NCBI RefSeq assembly: GCF_020164555.1
Contig: NZ_JAIQZB010000009.1
Location: forward strand, 1-64,000
Direction of reading: 5' to 3'
Origin: Salegentibacter lacus
Lineage (GTDB): Bacteria > Bacteroidota > Bacteroidia > Flavobacteriales > Flavobacteriaceae
Length of the DNA stretch: 64,000 nt
The notes beneath the pieces are model-generated. The model saw nothing but the letters and a program-made list of their open reading frames with translations. It made no database searches and was not told where the DNA came from. The translations under genes and the position numbers were made by a program. Numbering within the stretch: the stretch's first letter is position 1; every line of letters begins with the position of its first letter. Below are positions 1-10,000 of the stretch, one piece after another.

Positions 1-1
1 A

Positions 2-67
2 GATCCAAACAAAAAATGGAAGGAGCTGACCACGAAACCACCAGATAAACAATTAACCCTATTTTGA
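2..67 (+). CDS. possible C-terminal tail of an upstream gene (partial)
   Basis: A frame is open from the window edge to a TGA at 65-67 and reads as a hydrophilic Lys/Pro/Thr-rich tail (DPNKKWKELTTKPPDK and on). It would converge with the MFS gene on the other strand. Twenty-one codons are too few to name a family and the frame could be open by chance; the preceding sequence would decide it. Confidence 0.25.
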   Translation, partial: DPNKKWKELTTKPPDKQLTLF

Positions 68-95
68 AGCACACCCCCCTTGCTATAGGGTTTAA
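55..95. terminator. possible bidirectional terminator hairpin
   Basis: AACCCTAT (55-62) can pair with ATAGGGTT (85-92) across a 22-base loop. It lies between a possible rightward gene end and the end of the leftward MFS gene. T-runs are short on both sides, so this is weak. Confidence 0.3.
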
Positions 96-185
96 AAGAA
101 AAATAACGTTTGTATTGGGGCCAATGGTTACTTTTATTAAAAATCGTGTTTTAACCGGACACTAATGTTTCTTAATTAAAAATGC

Positions 186-1430
186 CTATTTTATTTTATG
201 ACCTTTTACTGCGAAAAACCAGATATATAGATAACTTGGAATTACTATCCAGTAGGCCGATTGAGGATCAAAAGTATCGGCTAAATATCCGTAGATAAGT
301 GGTAAAATAGCTCCACCGGCTAGTGCCATAATTAGAAAAGAAGATCCTATTTTAGTAAACCTTCCTAAACCATGCAGCGCCAGCGGCCATATTGCCGGAA
401 ATACCAGGGCGTTGGCCAACCCTAACAAAGAAATACTTAGTACGGAAACATAGCCTTCAGTATAAATAGCGATCAGGCCAAGAGCAATACCCAGCATCCC
501 AGAGAGCTGTAATGCCTTCTGTTGACTTATATATTTGGGAATGGTGACTGTTCCAATCAGGTAGCCTACTATCATTGCAATAAGTGTATAGGTAGTGAAG
601 AATTTTGCTACATCGGTAGGAATCCCATGTCCATCGCGTGCGTAGCTGATTACAGTATCCCCGGCAATCACTTCTACTCCTACATATAAGAACATTGCTA
701 AGGTACCTAACAATAAATTTGGGAATTGTAAAACGCTGGTTTTATTTTTATTGGCCGCGGCAACAGTTTCATCTTCCGCATCGGTTTCAATCTCAGGTAG
801 GGAAGAATAGTAAATTAGAACGGCAAGTCCGCAAAGGATTACGGCCATAATAATATAAGGGGTTATTACCCGGGCGGAAAGCGCATCGAGCTCGGCTGCT
901 TTTTCCGCGGCATTCATTGTTGTAAGTCTCGCTTCTAATTGGTCCATATTTTTCAACAGAATCGCTCCAAATACAATGGGGGCGAGCGCACCGGCCAATT
1001 TGTTGCAAATTCCCATAATGCTTATCCGTTTTGCAGCGCTTTCAATAGGACCAAGAATAGTAATATAGGGATTAGCAGCAGACTGTAATAAGGCCAGGCC
1101 GGTGCCTTGTACAAATAAGCCGAATAGAAAAAACGCATAATTTCTAACCATAGCGGCAGGAACAAATACTAAAGCCCCAATGGCCATAACCACCAGGCCA
1201 AGAGACATCCCCTTTTTAAATCCTGTCTTTTTTAAAACCCAGGCCGAAGGTATGGCCATCACTAAATAGGAAATGTACGAAGCAAAAGCAACCAAGTATG
1301 ATTCGAAATTGTTGAGCTGACTAGCCGTTTTGAGATAAGGAATTAAGACGGAGTTTAACCATGTAACGAAGCCAAAAATGAAGAATAAAACTCCAATGAT
1401 TATTATGGACTTGTTTGTTTCTTTAGTCAT
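186..1430 (-). CDS. sugar MFS transporter, FucP/GluP/NagP type
   Basis: Inner-membrane proton-driven sugar permease of 414 residues with about 12 hydrophobic helices, the usual length for the family. The N-terminal half carries GTGLALLQSAANPYITILGP followed by a SAAKRISIMGICNKLAG stretch, both typical of the fucose/glucose-galactose/N-acetylglucosamine permease branch. Its start overlaps the end of the EEP gene by 8 bases, so it is the last gene of a leftward tdh-EEP-MFS unit. Next to a GalNAc-type catabolic cluster, a natural guess is uptake of GalNAc or galactose released in the periplasm; the substrate cannot be read from sequence. Confidence 0.88.
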   Translation of the reverse strand: MTKETNKSIIIIGVLFFIFGFVTWLNSVLIPYLKTASQLNNFESYLVAFASYISYLVMAIPSAWVLKKTGFKKGMSLGLVVMAIGALVFVPAAMVRNYAFFLFGLFVQGTGLALLQSAANPYITILGPIESAAKRISIMGICNKLAGALAPIVFGAILLKNMDQLEARLTTMNAAEKAAELDALSARVITPYIIMAVILCGLAVLIYYSSLPEIETDAEDETVAAANKNKTSVLQFPNLLLGTLAMFLYVGVEVIAGDTVISYARDGHGIPTDVAKFFTTYTLIAMIVGYLIGTVTIPKYISQQKALQLSGMLGIALGLIAIYTEGYVSVLSISLLGLANALVFPAIWPLALHGLGRFTKIGSSFLIMALAGGAILPLIYGYLADTFDPQSAYWIVIPSYLYIWFFAVKGHKIK

Positions 1431-2235
1431 TATTTTTAGTTTTTTTTAATTCTAAAATACTTAAGATCGCATTGTGGTCAGAGGCAAGAGAGTCAGAGAT
1501 TACTTCAGTTTTATGCACCTTCCACTTATGTTTAGGGTAAAATAAAATATAGTCAATTTTAACTTTGGGCTCAATTGATGGATAGGTTGGTACGGGGTCT
1601 TGTTTATTGTATGAAGACCCCCAACTTTTTTCTAATAGATTAATGGAGGGACTACCTGGTGTATCATTAAGGTCACCCGCCAGTATTGTAGGATATTTTA
1701 ATCTTGATGTAAATTTCTGCAAAACTTTGGCCTGTTGCATTCGGTCTATTCCATCAGGGAGATGATCTAAATGAGTACCTATGAAGTTTATAGTATCACC
1801 TGAAGCTAGTACCAATGTGGTAAACCCTGCTGTCTTGGGTTCATTTTTAGGAGAATGAGGGAGACTTATGTTCTCGGTTTTGATAAATGAAGTACGTGAT
1901 AATAAACCTTCTCCGTATTCTCCTCCGTCATAATTCATAGCTTTTATAAAAACCGAAGTTAATCCCGTTTTAACGGCTAGTTCACTAAGAATATCACGAT
2001 TATTTACTCGTGCAGTTTTAAAGTCTACCTCTTGAAGAGCAACTAAATCTGGTTTTGTTTCATTGATTATATTCGCTATAGGATCTAAATTAAGATTGTT
2101 TTCTGCAGTTGCTCCATGAAGGATATTAAAACTAAGCACACGAATCAAGATTGGTGACTCTTTCTCCTGACCGAAATTCGGATTTATGATAAACGTAATT
2201 AGGAGTAAGGTTAATATGTTTTTTCTTTTTTTCAT
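1423..2235 (-). CDS. secreted endonuclease/exonuclease/phosphatase family hydrolase
   Basis: Mg-dependent phosphoesterase fold of 270 residues with an N-terminal signal peptide (LLLITFIINPNFGQ), so it acts in the periplasm or outside. Family landmarks visible are LVALQEVD (metal-binding Glu), GTHLDHLP, AGDLNDTPGS and the C-terminal SDHNAIL with the Asp-His pair. It overlaps the tdh gene by 4 bases (ATGA) and the MFS gene by 8, so all three are translationally coupled. Such proteins in sugar loci have been called nucleases, sphingomyelinases or sugar-phosphate phosphatases; the substrate here is unknown. Confidence 0.82.
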   Translation of the reverse strand: MKKRKNILTLLLITFIINPNFGQEKESPILIRVLSFNILHGATAENNLNLDPIANIINETKPDLVALQEVDFKTARVNNRDILSELAVKTGLTSVFIKAMNYDGGEYGEGLLSRTSFIKTENISLPHSPKNEPKTAGFTTLVLASGDTINFIGTHLDHLPDGIDRMQQAKVLQKFTSRLKYPTILAGDLNDTPGSPSINLLEKSWGSSYNKQDPVPTYPSIEPKVKIDYILFYPKHKWKVHKTEVISDSLASDHNAILSILELKKTKNND

Positions 2236-3164
2236 TTTATGTTCTTTAGCATGTCCTCGGTTATTCTTGCAAGGTTATATTTAGGAGTCCATTCCCATTC
2301 GGTTTTAGCAACCTGGTCATTTATGCTTGTTGGCCAACTATCTGCAATTTTTTGTCGGAAATCTGGTGTATAAGAAATTTTGAATTCCGGAAGGTGTCCT
2401 TTTAATTCTTTGGTTAGTTCATCAGGAGTAAAACTTACTCCAGCAACATTGTAAGAGGTGCGGGTTTTTATTCTAGAGGCGGGGGCAGACATTAGCTCTA
2501 TTGCAGCTCTTACTGCATCCGGCATATACATCATTGGTAATCGGGTATCTGCTTTAAGAAAACAATTGTATTCATTTTTCTCTTTTGCTTCGTAGAAAAT
2601 TTCAACGGCATAATCTGTAGTGCCGCCACCGGGTGGAGCAGAATAAGATATTAAGCCAGGATAGCGGACACTTCTTATATCTACATTAAACTTTTCGGCG
2701 TAATAATTACACCATTGTTCACCTGCCTGTTTAGAGATTCCATATACAGTACTAGGAATCGCAGGCGGGTTTTGTGGGGTGTTTTCGCGAGGAGTATCTT
2801 TTCCAAAAACGGCAATAGAAGATGGCCAGAAAACTTTAAGGTTGTAATTTTTTGCCGCTTCTAAAACTCCTAAAAGGCTTTTCATATTTAATTCCCAGGT
2901 AAAAAGCGGATTATCTTCGCCTTTTGCTGAAAGGATAGCAGCTAAATGATATATCTGGGTAATATGCTCAGATGCTACGATCTCTGCAATTCGTTTAGTA
3001 TCTGTTGCATCTAAGGGTATAAATTTAATTGACTGAAATTTTTCGGCAGACTTTGCATTGATATCACTTGCCAGGATATTATTTGCTCCATATTTTGAAA
3101 TAAGGGCATTGGTAAGTTCAACTCCTAATTGTCCTGCTGCGCCCGTAATTAATATTTTTTCCAT
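2232..3164 (-). CDS. tdh: L-threonine 3-dehydrogenase, short-chain (epimerase-like) type
   Basis: NAD-dependent extended SDR protein, 310 residues. It has the N-terminal dinucleotide motif GAAGQLG, the catalytic Ser in WPSSIAVFG and the YGISK Tyr-Lys pair. The block RSVRYPGLISYSAPPGGGTT followed by DYAVEIFYEA is a hallmark of bacterial SDR-type threonine dehydrogenases and separates it from UDP-sugar epimerases. The reaction is L-threonine to 2-amino-3-oxobutyrate. It is the first gene of the leftward three-gene unit. Its position inside a sugar locus is unusual; a related sugar-nucleotide epimerase is the main alternative. Confidence 0.8.
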   Translation of the reverse strand: MEKILITGAAGQLGVELTNALISKYGANNILASDINAKSAEKFQSIKFIPLDATDTKRIAEIVASEHITQIYHLAAILSAKGEDNPLFTWELNMKSLLGVLEAAKNYNLKVFWPSSIAVFGKDTPRENTPQNPPAIPSTVYGISKQAGEQWCNYYAEKFNVDIRSVRYPGLISYSAPPGGGTTDYAVEIFYEAKEKNEYNCFLKADTRLPMMYMPDAVRAAIELMSAPASRIKTRTSYNVAGVSFTPDELTKELKGHLPEFKISYTPDFRQKIADSWPTSINDQVAKTEWEWTPKYNLARITEDMLKNIK

Positions 3165-3287
3165 ATCGGGTATTCGTATAATTTTGAATTAAGGGTTTTT
3201 GTATTTCTGAAGCTGTTTAAGTGTAATTTCTTTTTAAAGGGTAGCATTTTTTAGAAAACCCAGCTGTGTAGAGCTTGCCAGTTATAT

Positions 3288-3323
3288 TTAAAAAAATATC
3301 GGGATAAAAACATCCCGATATTT
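3288..3323 (-). terminator. rho-independent terminator after the DUF3472 lipoprotein gene
   Basis: Perfect 12-bp stem AAATATCGGGAT / ATCCCGATATTT (3294-3305 with 3312-3323) around a 6-base loop. Read on the minus strand the stem runs into seven T. It separates the SusC/SusD/lipoprotein transcript from the tdh unit. Confidence 0.8.
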
Positions 3324-3358
3324 CAATGGTAAAACTAAACAAACTTAAAAAACATGGT

Positions 3359-5152
3359 TTAAAACAAATCAACCTCGGCCAAAGCGGCAAACGCCTGGCC
3401 GTCATGTGCACTATTTGCAATTATTTTAATATAATTCATTGAAACAGCTTCACCCAGGTTAATATTTTGAGGGGCCTCAGAATTTTCAAGAACAAAATCG
3501 CCTAAAGAGTTCCAGTTTTCCCCATCTGTGCTATATAGAATTTCTAATTCTTTTATTTTTCTTGATCCATTTCGTTGATGAAATGTAATACCATTAACCT
3601 CATAATCAGATTTAAGATCTAGGGTAAGAAAATGCGGGTAAGCCTGGTCTGATTCGCAACCGGTCCAACAAGAGTGCCAGTAGGTTTCGGGATCATTGTC
3701 TAAAATTAGAGAGGCTAATCCATTTTCTGCTTCCCCTTGCGCAGCTTCAGAACTAAAATCTATTACTTCCCAATCTGTTTTGTCGTAATATTCTTCTGCT
3801 TCTTCTTCCTCTGGAACCTGGACTGTAGGAGTTTCCAGGCTGGAGAAATCTATGTTCGGAACTTCCCCATTAGGATTTCTTTCAAACTCCGAATCAATTG
3901 GCGTATGGTTTGAAAAGAAGCCACCGTTTTTTAGGAAGAATTTACCTTCCTCCAGCCCTCCGGCATAATCCATCCTGTTGCCAGATCTTGCAGTAGCGTC
4001 TGCAGTAAAAGTAGCTTTTGTAGACTCTATCCAATTGCCATCGATATCCCTAAGCCATTGGTTGTCGTAATGTGCTTTTCTTTCCTGAAAACCGTGGCGA
4101 GTAGAAAAATTCTCTAAAAATGAATGAAAATTAGTAAGATAAGTAGAAGTGTGCGGTCTTCTAAAGCTAGCTATTAATTGCCATTCACCTACTTCTGGGG
4201 CATAGAAATATGCCGTATAGTCGGTAGAATTATTTTCAGAAGGTTCACCTTTCAGTAAAAATTTATAAGTGTTGCCGGCTTCCCAGTTATATTTTAGATA
4301 GCTCTGGCCACCAGATCCCTCGTTCCCAAATTCGCCTATGTAAACATCGGCGCCATTTCCTAACAGAATTATTTTGTAATCTTCTGGAATTTCATCGGGA
4401 TTTTGGGTTTCATAAGGGCTCCATACTGAGAATAAAATTCTTCTTTCTGTAGCTGAATTTACCTGCATTCCAAAGTAACCCTGTCCAAAACCATTAGACA
4501 TAAAATAAGATCCTATTTTATCTTCGCCTTCCGGCACGGTAACTTCGTTGTAAACCCATTGTATATCCTTATCGGCAGGCATCTCGTAAGATAGGTGTAC
4601 CGAAGGTCCTCTTCTTCCCCAGTAGAAATCGTCCCCAACCATAGTAACCCCGTTGGAAGTAGCTTCACCGCCTATATAAACATTATTGATGTCTCCAATA
4701 TAATCTGTTTGTTTTTCAACACCCTGTATACTAATAGTGTGGTAGCCGGCAGCAGTGATATCAAAAACGCCTACCGGAATAATTGCATACTCGGTATTGG
4801 TAACGTCTATTTCTTTGGTTTCGGCACCAAGACTAACTTTTATTGTTGAAGTGCCCTCGGGTACTTTTATCTCTAAGCCAACATTTAAACTTCCGGTGGT
4901 ATTTAGTTTAAAATAGGTTTCTAACTGTTGGTCAAGATCGGTCCAGTTATGAATGCCGCTATCTGATATAACATCATCGTTAGCCGGGATGTCATTAACC
5001 ACCCAGGTATTACCGCCGGGTGGAATTTTTATATTAAGTTCTAAGTCTTTTAATTCTTTATTTTCTGATTCCTGTTCTGCAGAACAGGATGAAAAAAGAA
5101 ATATTCCGAAAAGAAAACTTAGCAAAAAATGCGTTGATTTTTCAGCTTTCAT
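3359..5152 (-). CDS. surface lipoprotein with DUF5077, DUF3472 and F5/8 type C (discoidin) domains
   Basis: A probable outer-membrane glycan-binding or processing lipoprotein of 597 residues. I place the start at the ATG at 5152 because the lipoprotein signal (LLSFLFGIFLFSSC, lipobox Cys) begins there; the open frame runs 20 codons further upstream but across a stem-loop. Residues about 40-150 look like DUF5077, about 170-400 like DUF3472 (GRRGPSVHLSYEMP, EFGNEGSGGQSYL), and about 460-597 like a discoidin carbohydrate-binding domain (DPETYWHSCW, YPHFLTLDL). It follows SusD, so it is likely an accessory surface protein of the first locus. No catalytic function is established for these domains. 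Confidence 0.8.
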   Translation of the reverse strand: MKAEKSTHFLLSFLFGIFLFSSCSAEQESENKELKDLELNIKIPPGGNTWVVNDIPANDDVISDSGIHNWTDLDQQLETYFKLNTTGSLNVGLEIKVPEGTSTIKVSLGAETKEIDVTNTEYAIIPVGVFDITAAGYHTISIQGVEKQTDYIGDINNVYIGGEATSNGVTMVGDDFYWGRRGPSVHLSYEMPADKDIQWVYNEVTVPEGEDKIGSYFMSNGFGQGYFGMQVNSATERRILFSVWSPYETQNPDEIPEDYKIILLGNGADVYIGEFGNEGSGGQSYLKYNWEAGNTYKFLLKGEPSENNSTDYTAYFYAPEVGEWQLIASFRRPHTSTYLTNFHSFLENFSTRHGFQERKAHYDNQWLRDIDGNWIESTKATFTADATARSGNRMDYAGGLEEGKFFLKNGGFFSNHTPIDSEFERNPNGEVPNIDFSSLETPTVQVPEEEEAEEYYDKTDWEVIDFSSEAAQGEAENGLASLILDNDPETYWHSCWTGCESDQAYPHFLTLDLKSDYEVNGITFHQRNGSRKIKELEILYSTDGENWNSLGDFVLENSEAPQNINLGEAVSMNYIKIIANSAHDGQAFAALAEVDLF

Positions 5153-5186
5153 AGATGAGATTATAAGGATTTTGGATTTTAATGAA

Positions 5187-5222
5187 AGAAGTCTCGTTGG
5201 AAACATTTCCAACGGGACTTCT
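5187..5222. promoter_or_regulatory. intercistronic stem-loop between susD and the DUF3472 gene
   Basis: A 17-bp near-perfect stem (5187-5203 with 5206-5222, one mismatch pair) closes on a 2-base loop. It lies between the SusD stop and the lipoprotein start. On the minus-strand transcript the T-run after it is broken (TTTCATT), so it may be a partial terminator or an mRNA-stabilising structure that lowers expression of the third gene relative to susCD. Confidence 0.65.
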
Positions 5223-5335
5223 TTTATTGAAGCAAAGAGATTGGCTAATTCTACTTTTTCATCTGTAAAACTCTAACTTCTTTAGATGTATTAAGTTTAA
5301 CGGTGTGATAGCTAAATTTCTCCAACTACTTTTAT

Positions 5336-7030
5336 TTACTGCGTTGGATTTTGCGTCAGGGTACCTGGATATGAATTAATGGCATCCTGCGGAATATAAA
5401 ACAACACGCGGAAGTCAGTAGCTGGGATGACCTCATTTTGGTTGTGTGGCCCTGGATATTCCCGTGTCAACGCTTTTCCATTACGGAAAACATCATAACT
5501 TCGTTCTGCCTGGTAAGCAAGTTCAAGTTGACGTTCTTTATCAATTCGTTCGCTGGCGTTGGAAACATCTAGGGAGTTATAACCTCCATCTACAATTGAA
5601 CGCTCCCTGATCGTATTTAGATCGTCAAGTGCTGCGCTGTAATTACCAAGTTTAGCATAAGCTTCCGCACGGTTCAGGTAAATTTCACCTAAACGACTGA
5701 TGACTGGAGAATGTAAGTGAGTTTCTTCTCCTTCAAGAGAAGCTTTTGTAATGTAGAATTGTGGGTATACCCGGTTTAGTGAAATATAGTTGTCTATCAC
5801 ACCTGTATAGGTCTTCCCATCACTATATTGGATGGAATAAATTTCCTGATCAGCATCAACAGGAGTGAGCGTAAAGGAACCTGTATCGTCCTCTGCGATT
5901 ATGGTGTTGCCGCTACGATTTATCTCTGCCTGGACATAGTTTAAATCGTCGCCATCTTCTTTAATAAAGCGGAACACTTCAGAGGCGCTATTGTCATAAG
6001 TTGGTTGGATAAAGGCTGCACGAGCATCCACCATATTGTAGCTATCCGGGCGCCAGTCATTGCGCCCAGTTTCGTCTAGTAAATCTATATACTTTGCACT
6101 GGCGTACATTTCTCCCCATCCCATACCGCCTATATTGGCATACATTCCTCCAACACCATAATAGTGGTCAAATCCTGAAAATTCTGAGGCAACCCGTTTT
6201 ATTGCGAATATGGTTTCTGAATTATTCTCGGGAATAAAGGTGTTATATTCCATAAATTCCTCCCTTGGCAATAACGAATACTTCCCGGAACCGATCACTT
6301 CGTTTGCGTAATCTACAGCAAGCTGAGCATATTCAGTATTAGGAGATTCATAGGTGCCACTCATAAAAAGGTAAACCCGGGATAACATAGCTTGTGCTGC
6401 TTCTTTTGTGGCGTAAATTGATTCTTTCTCTATTGTAAGCAACTCCTCAGCTTTTTTTAGATCAGTAATAGCTTGTTGGTAACTTTCCTCTACGGTAGCA
6501 CGATCTTCAAGCTCCAGATTGATTACATCATCAGGAGTACCGTTAACAATAGGGACCCCAAGGTTCGTTTGAGGATTTTGATAATAAGGACGCCCAAACG
6601 CACGGGTTAAGTGAAAGTACATCATTCCCCGAACGTAGTAAGCTTCCCCCAGGTTATTATCAATCTCCTCACTTTGTCCCTCTTCAATCATATCAATGAT
6701 ATTTGAGGCCTGAGCAATGGCTTTATAGCCTGAGTCCCAGAATTGTGTTAGGCGATAATTGTTTGGTGTACGAGAATATGATATAAATTCGTAGAACGCA
6801 TCTGTAGATGAACCACGAATCATCATATTATCGCCTGCATATTCACCCATGCGGTGCATAGGATCTGACCAGCTTTTTAACTGGGCGTACATCCCGTTAA
6901 GTAGGGATTCAAGGGAAGCATCGGGATCATTGACAATGGTCTCGGAATCCAGGCTTCCTTGTGGTAGACGGTCGATATCGCAGGCTAAAAGTACTGTTGT
7001 GGCCAAAAAGGCTATGAGTATTTTTTTCAT
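5336..7030 (-). CDS. susD: SusD/RagB-like outer-membrane glycan-binding lipoprotein
   Basis: The partner lipoprotein that sits on the SusC barrel and captures glycan at the surface. It has 564 residues with lipobox LLACD. The SusD fold shows as N-terminal TPR-like helices (TEAYYVRGMMYFHLTRAFGRP-type region near residues 125-150), the NRAEAYAKLGNYSAALDDLNTIRERS segment and a C-terminal ERQLELAYQAERSYDVFRNGK block. It begins 12 bases after the SusC stop, the standard arrangement. The sugar specificity is inferred from neighbours (GalNAc-containing glycans), not from residues. Confidence 0.92.
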   Translation of the reverse strand: MKKILIAFLATTVLLACDIDRLPQGSLDSETIVNDPDASLESLLNGMYAQLKSWSDPMHRMGEYAGDNMMIRGSSTDAFYEFISYSRTPNNYRLTQFWDSGYKAIAQASNIIDMIEEGQSEEIDNNLGEAYYVRGMMYFHLTRAFGRPYYQNPQTNLGVPIVNGTPDDVINLELEDRATVEESYQQAITDLKKAEELLTIEKESIYATKEAAQAMLSRVYLFMSGTYESPNTEYAQLAVDYANEVIGSGKYSLLPREEFMEYNTFIPENNSETIFAIKRVASEFSGFDHYYGVGGMYANIGGMGWGEMYASAKYIDLLDETGRNDWRPDSYNMVDARAAFIQPTYDNSASEVFRFIKEDGDDLNYVQAEINRSGNTIIAEDDTGSFTLTPVDADQEIYSIQYSDGKTYTGVIDNYISLNRVYPQFYITKASLEGEETHLHSPVISRLGEIYLNRAEAYAKLGNYSAALDDLNTIRERSIVDGGYNSLDVSNASERIDKERQLELAYQAERSYDVFRNGKALTREYPGPHNQNEVIPATDFRVLFYIPQDAINSYPGTLTQNPTQ

Positions 7031-7042
7031 GATATATTTTAA

Positions 7043-10000
7043 TTAAAATGTTAAGTTAAGTCCTAGCATAAATTTACGTGTTGAAGGGTAAACTCCAGGT
7101 CCAGTAGACCCCATTACTGCACCATTACTGGCTGGGATTTCAGGGTCTACTCCAGAATAATCTGTTATAACGAATAGGTTTTCACCGGTTAAGGAAATAC
7201 GTGCGTTACTTATAGCAAACTGGCTTAGGTCAATGTTATAACCAAGGCTTAGGGAGCGTAGTTTTAGGAAATCACCATCTTCTAGAAATCTTGTAGAGGT
7301 AGCATTACCTTGATCGGGATTATTATACTTAGCGATTGGATGGGTGGCTATATCCCCCGGTTGTTCCCATCGGCTCCATTCGGGTCTAAGTTTCATTTGG
7401 TTACGATCGGTGTATGTTCCGTCAGAATCGTATTCCTGACGGGAATAGTTATAAATTTTGCCGCCTAGGGCATAACCGAACATAGCGTCCAGGTCAAACT
7501 TTTTGTAAGAGAATCCTGTAGAAAATCCACCGAAGACATCAGGAGATACTCTTCCTGTTTTTTCGAAAGTTGCTTCTGAGTAGTTGGAAGTAGTAGTTCT
7601 TGATATTTCATTTCCTTGATCATCCCTTTCCACGTTGTACCACAATGGTGCTCCATTCTCGGGGTCCACACCAGCCCACTCTTTTAAGTAATAGGTGTCT
7701 ATAGGCCTTCCGGGTTCTAACATTCTTTGTGCAGAACCGGCAATTCCCAGACCGTCACTTATGATAATAGGTCTTACTGTATAATTTCCGCTGGCATCTT
7801 TTGTTTCGTAGAGTTTTGTCAGTTTATTTACATTATGTCCTAAATTTAGATCTACACTCCAGGTTAGATCTTCGTTTCGGATTATATCACCGCCAATGGC
7901 AATTTCAATTCCTTTGTTTTCCATTTCCCCAATGTTTTGCCAAATGCTGGTCACACCTGTTAATCCCGTAATGGGAACTCGATACAGAATATTTTCAGTA
8001 TTCTTTTCATAATAATCAAGAGTTAGCCTTGCACGGTCATTAAGAAATCTTGCGTCAAATCCTACGCCGCTGGTAAACGTTTTTTCCCAGGTTAGGTCAT
8101 CGTTTCCTATCTGACTAATTAATGCGCCTGGGTTCTCATTGTAACTTGCATTAGTTGAGATCGAATAAAGATCGTATTGCGGGTAAAGAGAGCTTGGACG
8201 GTTTCCTACAGAACCGTACGCAACCCGTAGCTTTAATGCATCTACCCAGTCTGCATTAAACCAATTTTCTTTGTGGATATTCCATCCTCCACTAATCGAG
8301 TAGAAATTTCCATATTTGGCATTATCACCGAAATTAGATGCGCCGTCCCTACGAAAAGAGACCTGTGCAAGGTATTTAGTGTCATACGAGTAATTTGCAT
8401 TGAAAAGACCCGATTGTACAGCCCATTCACTAATACCTCCTCTGGTTCGTTCCGGTACAGATACAACATCTAAAACCTCAAAGCCCGGTATAAATCCGGT
8501 TCCATAGGCATCAAGGGTCTCACCGCGGTAGTCATTAAATTCATAAGCAAGGATCCCGTTGAGTTCATGCTTGCCCCAACTTTGATCGAATCGTAAGATT
8601 TGGTTGGTGTATCTGCGTGTGGATTCCGATCGATAATCGGTTATTCGTCCATTAACACTCTGACCTCCATTAGAACGCGGGTCGGTATAGCCTTTTGATT
8701 TATAGCTGTTATAGCGGTAGTTGTTGACCGAAGAAAATGTTAACCAATCCGTCAATTCAATATCAAAATCCATATTCCCCATAAACTCATAGTTTTTATT
8801 TGAGGAATGATTCCATTGAAGATCATACAGATAATTCGTGCTGGCACTATTTACCCAATTGCTAGAACGATGAGGTTCTAAATTTCCGTCTTCATCATAA
8901 GGGCTGTCCCAGGGAAAGTTGGAGTACATAGCCGTTGTAGAATACTGCCGATCTTCCACATCTCGAAGCGAACCATTTATTGATGGCTTTATAGTCAACC
9001 AATCAGTAGGTTTATATTCAGTTCTGAAGCGGAAATTGTAGCGGGTATAATCATAGCCCTTAACAGCGCCCTGCTCATCATACAAGCCTACAGACATATA
9101 GGACCTAAGCGTTTCAGAACCACCCTGAACAGAAACATTGTAATTTTGTGTAAACCCGGTTGTGGTGGCTAGATCCCACCAATCGAAATTGCTGTTACGT
9201 AATTCCTCGTTCCACCGGGGAAACGAAATTTGATCGGCGTTTTCAAACGAAGCGTAATAATCATATAATTCGGCTCCGTTCATCATTTCCAAATTACCGT
9301 TATTCAATTCGTTAAAACCTATATTAGAAGAGGCACTTATTGTTGTCTTTCCCAGTTTAGCCCTCTTCGTGGTCACTACAACAACCCCGTTAGCGCCCTG
9401 TGAACCGTATATGGCAGTTGAAGCAGCGTCTTTTAAGACAGTCATAGTTTCGATGTCATCCGGGTTTAATTCTCCCGGTCCTGATCCTACTATAACCCCG
9501 TCAATAACCCATAATGGACTAGTTGTTCCGCTTAAAGTCGCCTGTCCACGTATTACCACGCTTCCTCTGGATCCCGGTTGTCCAGATCCCGGAGCCACAT
9601 ACACTCCTGCCGCTTTACCATTTAGCATATTTTCAACCGAAGGTGTTGTGATATCCCTGAGTTCATCTCCTTCCACGGTTTGCAGGGATCCCGTTAAACT
9701 TTCTCTTTTCTGTGAGCCGTAACCAACCACTACAACTTCATCCAGAGCATCTGCGTCCTGCTCTAAAATGATATCGATTTCGGTTTGGCCATTAACTTCT
9801 ATTTCCTGAGTAGCATAACCAAGGTATGACACTTCTAGGATTGCATCTTCTGGAACCTCAATGGTAAATTCACCGTCAAAGTTTGTTAAAACTCCATTCG
9901 TAGTGCCTTTTTCAATAACATTAGCACTAGGTACGGGAATTCCTGTTTCAGTGTCTACTACAGTACCTGTAACCGTTATGCTTTCTTGCGAATAAGCATT

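Noticed and set aside
5153-5276. Upstream extension of the DUF3472 frame and an opposite-strand frame here
   Set aside because: Both run across the stem-loop at 5187-5222; the signal peptide begins at 5152.
9369-9722. Long opposite-strand frame inside the first susC
   Set aside because: It mirrors the SusC plug codons and has no motif or start signal of its own; a shadow of the real gene. The same holds for the other frames lying inside longer genes.
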